From the NCBI GenBank assembly GCA_016584305.1, contig JACEEZ010016256.1:7501-71500 (forward strand): a DNA stretch of 64,000 bases, given 5' to 3'. The notes below the pieces were generated by a model, which had not been told where the DNA came from, searched no databases, and saw only the letters and a list, made by a program, of their open reading frames with translations. Position numbers and translations under genes: made by a program. The first letter of the stretch is position 1; every line of letters starts with the position of its first letter. Source of the stretch: Chionoecetes opilio. Its lineage: Eukaryota; Arthropoda; Malacostraca; Decapoda; Majidae. This document shows, piece after piece, positions 58,705 to 64,000 of this stretch.

Positions 58705-60840
58705 AACACCACCACCACCATTATCAACACCACCCCCACCACCACTACCAGCACCACCACCATTATCAACACCACCACCACCACCACCATTATCAACACC
58801 ACCACCACCACCACTACCAGCACCACGACCACCACCACCACCATTATCAACACCACCACCACCACTATCAGCACACCACCACCACCACTATCAGCACCAC
58901 CACCACCACTATCAGCACCACCACCACCACTATCAACACCACGACCACCACTATCAGCACTACCACCACCACTATCAGCACCACCACCACCACTATCAGC
59001 ACCACCACCACCACTATCAACACCACGACCACCACTATCAGCACCACCACCACCACTATCAGCACCACCACCACCACTATCAGCACCACCACCACACTAT
59101 CGCACCCACCCACTATCACACCACCACCACCACCACTATCAGCACCACACCACTATCAGCACCACCACCACCACTATCAGCACCACTCACCACTATCACA
59201 CCACCACCACCACTATCAGCACCACCACCACCACTATCAACAACCACCATCACCACCACCACTATCAGCCCACCACACACCACCACTATCACACCACACC
59301 ACCACTATCAGCACCACACCACCACTATCACACACACTAGCACCACCACCACCACTATCACCACCACTATCCCACCACCACCACCACTATCAGCACCACC
59401 ACCACCACCACTATCAGCCACCACTAACCACCACCACCACTATCAGCACCAACCACCACCACTATCAACCCACCACCACCACCACTATCAGCACCACCAC
59501 CACCACCACTATCAGCACCACACCACCACCACCACCTATCAGCAACACCATCGCACCACACCATATCAGACACCACACCACCACTATCAGCACCACCACC
59601 ACCACTATCAGCACCACCACCACCACTATCAGCACCACCACTATCACACCACCACTACACCACCACCACTATCAGCACCACCCACCACCACTATCAGCAC
59701 CACCACTATCCCACCACCACTACACCACCACCACCACCACTATCAGCACCACCACCACCACCACTATCAGCACCACACACCACTATCACACCACCACCAC
59801 ACTATCAGCCACCACCATATCACACCACCACCACCACTATCAGCACCACCACCACTATCAGCCACCACCACCACCAACAGCACCACCACCACCACCACTA
59901 TCGCAGCACACACACCACCACCACCACTATCAGCACCACCACCACCACTATCAGACCCACCCACCACCACCACTATCAGCACCACACCCACCACCACCAC
60001 CACCCACTATCAGCACCACCACCACTATCAGCCACCACCACCACCCCCACTATCAGCACCACCACCACCACACTATCAGCACCACCACCACCACTATCAC
60101 CACACCACAACCACCACCACTATCAGCACCACCACCACCACCACACCACCACTACACACCACTATCAACACCAGACACCACCACCACCACCACCACTATC
60201 AGCACCACCCACCACACACCACTATCAGCACCACCACCACCACTATCACACCACCACCACCACTATCAGCACCACCACCACCACTATCAACACCACCACA
60301 TCAACACCACCACCCTATCAGCACCACTACCACCACATCACACGACCACCACTATCACAACCACCACTATCAACACCACGACCACCACTATCAGACACCC
60401 ACCACATATAGCAAGCACCACCACCACACACCACCACTATCAGCACCACCACCACCACTATCAACACCACCACCTACCACCTACAGCACCACCACCACCA
60501 CTATCAACACCACGACACCACTACACACCACCACCACCACTATCAGCACCACCACCACCACTATACACCACCAACACCACCACTATCAACACCACGACCA
60601 CCACTATCAGCAGCACCACCACCACCACTATCAGCACCACCACCACCACCACCACTATCAGCACCACTACCACCACTATCAACACCACGACCACCACTAT
60701 CAGCACCACCACCACCACTATCAGCACCACTACCACCACCACCACCACTATCAACACCACGACCACCACTATCAGCACCACCAACACCACCACTATCAAC
60801 ACCACCACCACCACTATCAGCACCACCATCACCACCACTA
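58705..60840. repeat. 21-bp minisatellite array, about 2.1 kb
   Basis: The unit is CACCACCACCACCAC plus TATCAG, with TATCAA and CACGACCAC variants. Left parts (58870-59090) and right parts (60540-60840) are regular; the middle is full of 1-3 bp indels. It lies between the 63889 and 58514 exons. On the minus strand 21 bp encodes Gly-Ala-Asp-Ser-Gly-Gly-Gly without changing frame, but a second frame is also stop-free, so openness is weak evidence for coding. Confidence 0.97.
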
Positions 60841-60841
60841 C

Positions 60842-60940
60842 CCTCCCAATGGGCCTTCAACTGTCTCAGCTCGGCCTTCAGTTTACATAAGCTTACTACG
60901 TCATCAGACTCTTCGAAACCTTCGTCTGTCTGATCTTTGC
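60842..60940 (-). CDS. possible unplaced exon adjoining the 21-bp array
   Basis: The minus-strand frame reads CKDQTDEGFEESDDVV then SLCKLKAELRQLKAHWEG and continues in frame into the array. The KLKAELRQLKAHW part looks like an amphipathic helix and the acidic part resembles other pieces of the gene. AG sites at several places (for example ACAGACAG|AC) would accept the phase-1 upstream exon, but the donor (GAGG|GTAGTG or GTA|GTAAGC) is ambiguous. Could be chance. Confidence 0.3.
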
Positions 60941-61744
60941 ATGTGTTTATTGAGAAGTATCTAAATATATATCGTAAAGAAAAGTAAGACGGGTGAGTAT
61001 ATTGCAGAATTTTTTTTTTCTTGATATCAAAATGGAATACTTATAGAGAAGGTAAATAAGGAACAAACAAGACTTCAAGTACACGATACATAATTCACTC
61101 GCAAGGTGCTAGCAAATAAAAAAAATTACTAATGAGTTTTGAAAGGTAGCTACAGTTGTAGGATCCTTCAAGGCACGTTTCTTGTACTTGACTTCTTGTT
61201 AAATTACTGTAGTAAACCTAATCATGATAAGAACAATATTCATAAAATCTAAGAAAATCGGGTTAATCTTAAGTGCACAAACAGCGGGGAGGTGAACAGT
61301 ACTGTATAATGTACTGATGAAATACTGGAGACGCAAGTTTGTCCTTTATCTTGCCAAAGGGAGGGACACGGAGCCGGAATGTTGAGGTTAAAAGTCATTA
61401 GTAGGGAAGACGTGAAGCCAGAAAAATAACAATAAATTTTAACAAAAGGAAACAGTTATTAGCTTTTCTGGTGAAATAACATGATATATATATATATAAT
61501 ATTGCAAAAACCAAGGACCAAGTCCTGGAAATAATTCTCAGGACTTGTTATTATCCAGGAAATTGAACGAGTTTCTATTCCCGTGTGGAATCTCTACATC
61601 AACCAGTCCATCGCTCACTTTCCCAAATAATGAACTTTGCCAGCTGGATCACCTGGTTCATATTAAGACGTCCTTAGCGTTGCGCGAGACAGATCTTTGA
61701 CAACATACATGTAGGAAAAAGAATCCTCGGTAGTTATGTCTTAT

Positions 61745-61808
<64 letters not shown>

Positions 61809-61837
61809 TAATAATAATAATAATAATAAATAATAAT

Positions 61838-61843
<6 letters not shown>
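61745..61843. repeat. (AAT)n microsatellite
   Basis: About 30 AAT units with few interruptions. Confidence 0.97.

Positions 61844-61890
<47 letters not shown>
61844..61890. repeat. poly-A tract (47 bases)
   Basis: Directly follows the AAT array; the length is likely imprecise. Confidence 0.9.
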
Positions 61891-61892
<2 letters not shown>

Positions 61893-63888
61893 CTGACTTC
61901 AGCAAAATAAATTTCCTATTTTCTTTCAAGACGAAACAGAAATTCCGTTCACTCACGAAATGCATGTATTTACTTAACAATTCAAAGCATTTGTATAAAA
62001 TTCCTACACACAATAATATCGAGGTGCAATCTGGAGTATATTCGGCCCTTCAATGGCTCTCGGCTGTTTGTCTCATCGTGAATGTCAAGGTAAATTTCAA
62101 GACAAAATACACGCCTCTCATACACCCAGATGCGTCCACACTAACGCTTCAACACACGACTGAGATTGACAGACAAAAAAAAAAATATAAGTACAAAATA
62201 ACAATATCAATTCAAACCAATTAAAACTGTGTCAATATCATAATCATATATAGAAAAAATATTTGTAGTCCACGCTACCTTGAACCCTTTGCCGAGGCTC
62301 AAGGTAATGCAGACAGTTTCTGCACGGATTCCTGTCGCGGCGTGGCGAGGCTCTGAACTAAACTATGATCGAATGACGAGGCTTGTCGCTGCCCTGGAGA
62401 ACTCAGCTGGCTCCAGTGCACATCAGGCTCGTGTGACTATCCATAGACTTATGTATCAATAGAACAACCATGCCAAACTATGTGAAACTATGTTGATGAA
62501 CTTTACGGAGAAATGTAGCTAGTACTCCAGTGCGGGCGTCAAACACTCTGCCCTCTTTGATTTCAATCTACAAAGGCTGCCATGACCCAGTCTTGGACAC
62601 TAACAAAGTCTAGGCAAAGCTGTGCTACGTCTCGTCTATTACTATACTAGCAGGTTAGTCAGTGGCTAGTGGGCGACAACTACATTGTATGTCAAGTGGT
62701 CATGCAACACACTGCCTGAGGCGCACAAGCAGCTGAGGAAGATCGTGATACAATATATGATACAACACATCAAAATAAAGACTGTACATTGAATTTTGAG
62801 TACCATAAGATACAATGTAGTTTTCCAGAAGCATATGAAGGGAAAGCATAAGGTAGAGGTAAATATGAGGAAAGCACGTATCCCATTCTCTTACCCCTTT
62901 ATCCATGTCAAAACTCCCAAACGAAATCAATAACTAAGCATACTGATGAATTGATGAGCTGCTGCTGTAAAAAACAAAAACACCGAAAGCAGAATGGCTC
63001 CTGCACCCGACAAGACTCGATAACACCTTGACGCGAGACCAGCAGACGCAGCAACACCTGTCCAACACATCCTGAGTGTGGCACGCCCACGATGCATTCA
63101 TCGATTTAGAAAAAAAAAGCGCATACATTTAAACTACTGTATAAAGCAATCTAATACAAATATTTGTGACGACGCGATGCCTGACGCGATTAAAGGAAAA
63201 AATCTATTAGAATGGGGTCGTTGCTATTTTATGTCTGTAACTTGAAAAACCGTAATGGAATTAACTATAATTAAAAAGTATCGTCCTTCAGTCAGCCACG
63301 AAAAAAAGGATAGAATGCTTGAAGGTGTTACCTGCCAGACCAGGAGTGTCGGTGCCGGTATTACGGCGGGCAGCTCAGAGCAGGGAGCGAGGCGGGGGCA
63401 AGGTGGGGGAGCCTTAGGGGGGCCTCGCTGCCTCCCAGGGCCCTCGCCGGAAGCCACTGCCTCCCGCCAGGGGCTATAACACTGCCACTAAGGGCCTCGT
63501 AACTCCCCGCCTCGCTCGCTGCCCGGCCCGCCAAGCGTTATGGTCCCACTAAGAAGTTCATCATCATGCTGCCTGGCACTGTTCTGGCCGCCTTTTTATG
63601 CACCTCCCCTTACACTGCCGCTCCTTCTTTTTAGCGGCCTCATCACCGCCGCACCGCCGACGTGGCAACCTAAGGACACCCTCTCCCCACCCTAACCTCA
63701 GCGGCCGCCACCAACACCCTGTCCCGAATGGTGGTGGTGTGGCCGAGGGTGTGGTCACGATGGGGTATTATCTTGTGTCTGTCCCGCACGCATTAGGTCA
63801 TCCTAGCGCTTAGCAGGGGGTGGGAATGAGGGTCTGCATCACCACGTGCACTACCGACCTCTGTGTGTGGGGTGGGGTAAGTACTTAC
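61891..63888. other. first visible intron, nothing assigned
   Basis: AT-rich to about 63330, then GC-rich (63330-63760). A GC-rich minus-strand frame near 63331-63457 ends at a possible donor (CAG|GTAACA) but its phase does not fit the neighbouring exons, so it is not called. Confidence 0.45.
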
Positions 63889-64000
63889 TCTTTCCTCCTG
63901 CAGTGGCATTGACGTCACTATCATAAGCTGTGTAATCACCATCCACTTCACCGGCAAGGACCTCATTGACGTCACTATCATAAGCTGTGTAATCACCATC
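63889..64000 (-). CDS. ectodomain exon with 19-residue tandem repeat (5' end outside window)
   Basis: The donor AAGA|GTAAGT ends the exon. The frame, fixed by phase with the membrane exon, reads DGDYTAYDSDVN-EVLAGEV, then DGDYTAYDSDVN-ATAGGK. The 57-bp unit is repeated almost exactly and continues out of the window, so copy number is unknown. It is very acidic, with Tyr and Ser in YDSD settings, and lies on the extracellular side. No Ig or FNIII residues are visible in this piece. The repeat could be a stalk; function is unknown. Confidence 0.72.

Larger units (their letters stand above)
48712..64000 (-). other. gene span: single-pass membrane protein with L1CAM/neuroglian-like tail (5' end outside window)
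   Basis: Five exons on the minus strand (63889-64000, 58379-58514, 56472-56618, 55407-55507, 48712-48755) have canonical AG acceptors and GT donors and join without a phase error (phases 1, 2, 2, 1). The product has an acidic repeated ectodomain segment, one membrane helix and a tail of about 100 residues. The tail end, AEYGD...GRFTDDGS, closely follows the L1CAM-family pattern (EYGD...GxFNEDGSFIGQY) known to bind ankyrin. The N-terminal ectodomain, which would settle whether Ig/FNIII domains are present, lies beyond the right edge. Confidence 0.8.

Noticed and set aside
63331..63457. GC-rich minus-strand frame ending at a possible splice donor
   Set aside because: Its exit phase does not fit the membrane exon and no good acceptor was seen.

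Overview
The window is non-prokaryotic, repeat-rich DNA from an arthropod, most likely a decapod crustacean. Supporting signs are short runs of the arthropod telomere pentamer TTAGG/CCTAA inside the chromosome, extreme di- and trinucleotide microsatellites, several non-LTR retrotransposon relics, Tc1 and Harbinger transposases, a widely dispersed short repeat containing AACATAAGAAAATAAGGAAG, and a spliced gene with large introns. Much of the sequence looks like lightly polished long-read consensus (homopolymer inflation around 9.5-14.2, 20.2-23.2 and 26.6-30 kb), so frameshifts and some inverted duplications may be sequencing artefacts.

Layout. 0-2 kb: no clear gene; one possible TATA promoter with a 45-codon ORF. 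2.05-4.98 kb: a 5'-truncated, nearly intact LINE. 5.4-6.05 kb: a foldback element. 6.7-7.0 kb: a LINE ORF1 relic. 7.6-9.5 kb: microsatellites. 9.47-15.25 kb: a degraded unit present 2.3 times in direct orientation. 15.4-20.2 kb: microsatellites, two LINE relics and a second large foldback. 20.2-23.3 kb: GC-rich and unassigned. 23.3-26.6 kb: a frameshifted LINE with reverse transcriptase and RNase H. 28.3-41.4 kb: a nested composite of two related TIR-bounded copies, a 1.4-kb palindrome between them, a hAT-like insertion, and an inverted pair of blocks carrying a TTAGG-like satellite. 41.37-43.7 kb: a Harbinger-type nuclease pseudogene split by two MITE-like insertions. 44.65-45.69 kb: a Tc1-family transposase with two frameshifts.

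The only convincing host gene lies on the minus strand, from 48,712 to beyond the right edge. Five exons join in perfect phase: an exon with a 19-residue acidic tandem repeat, an exon with one transmembrane helix, two cytoplasmic exons and a short terminal exon. The predicted product is a single-pass membrane protein whose C-terminus resembles the ankyrin-binding (FIGQY) tail of L1CAM/neuroglian adhesion molecules, but without the tyrosine. Its introns carry a 2.1-kb 21-bp array, two AGT arrays, a 14-copy 55-bp minisatellite beginning about 15 bp inside a splice donor, and small mobile elements. Everything else appears to be mobile or simple-sequence DNA.
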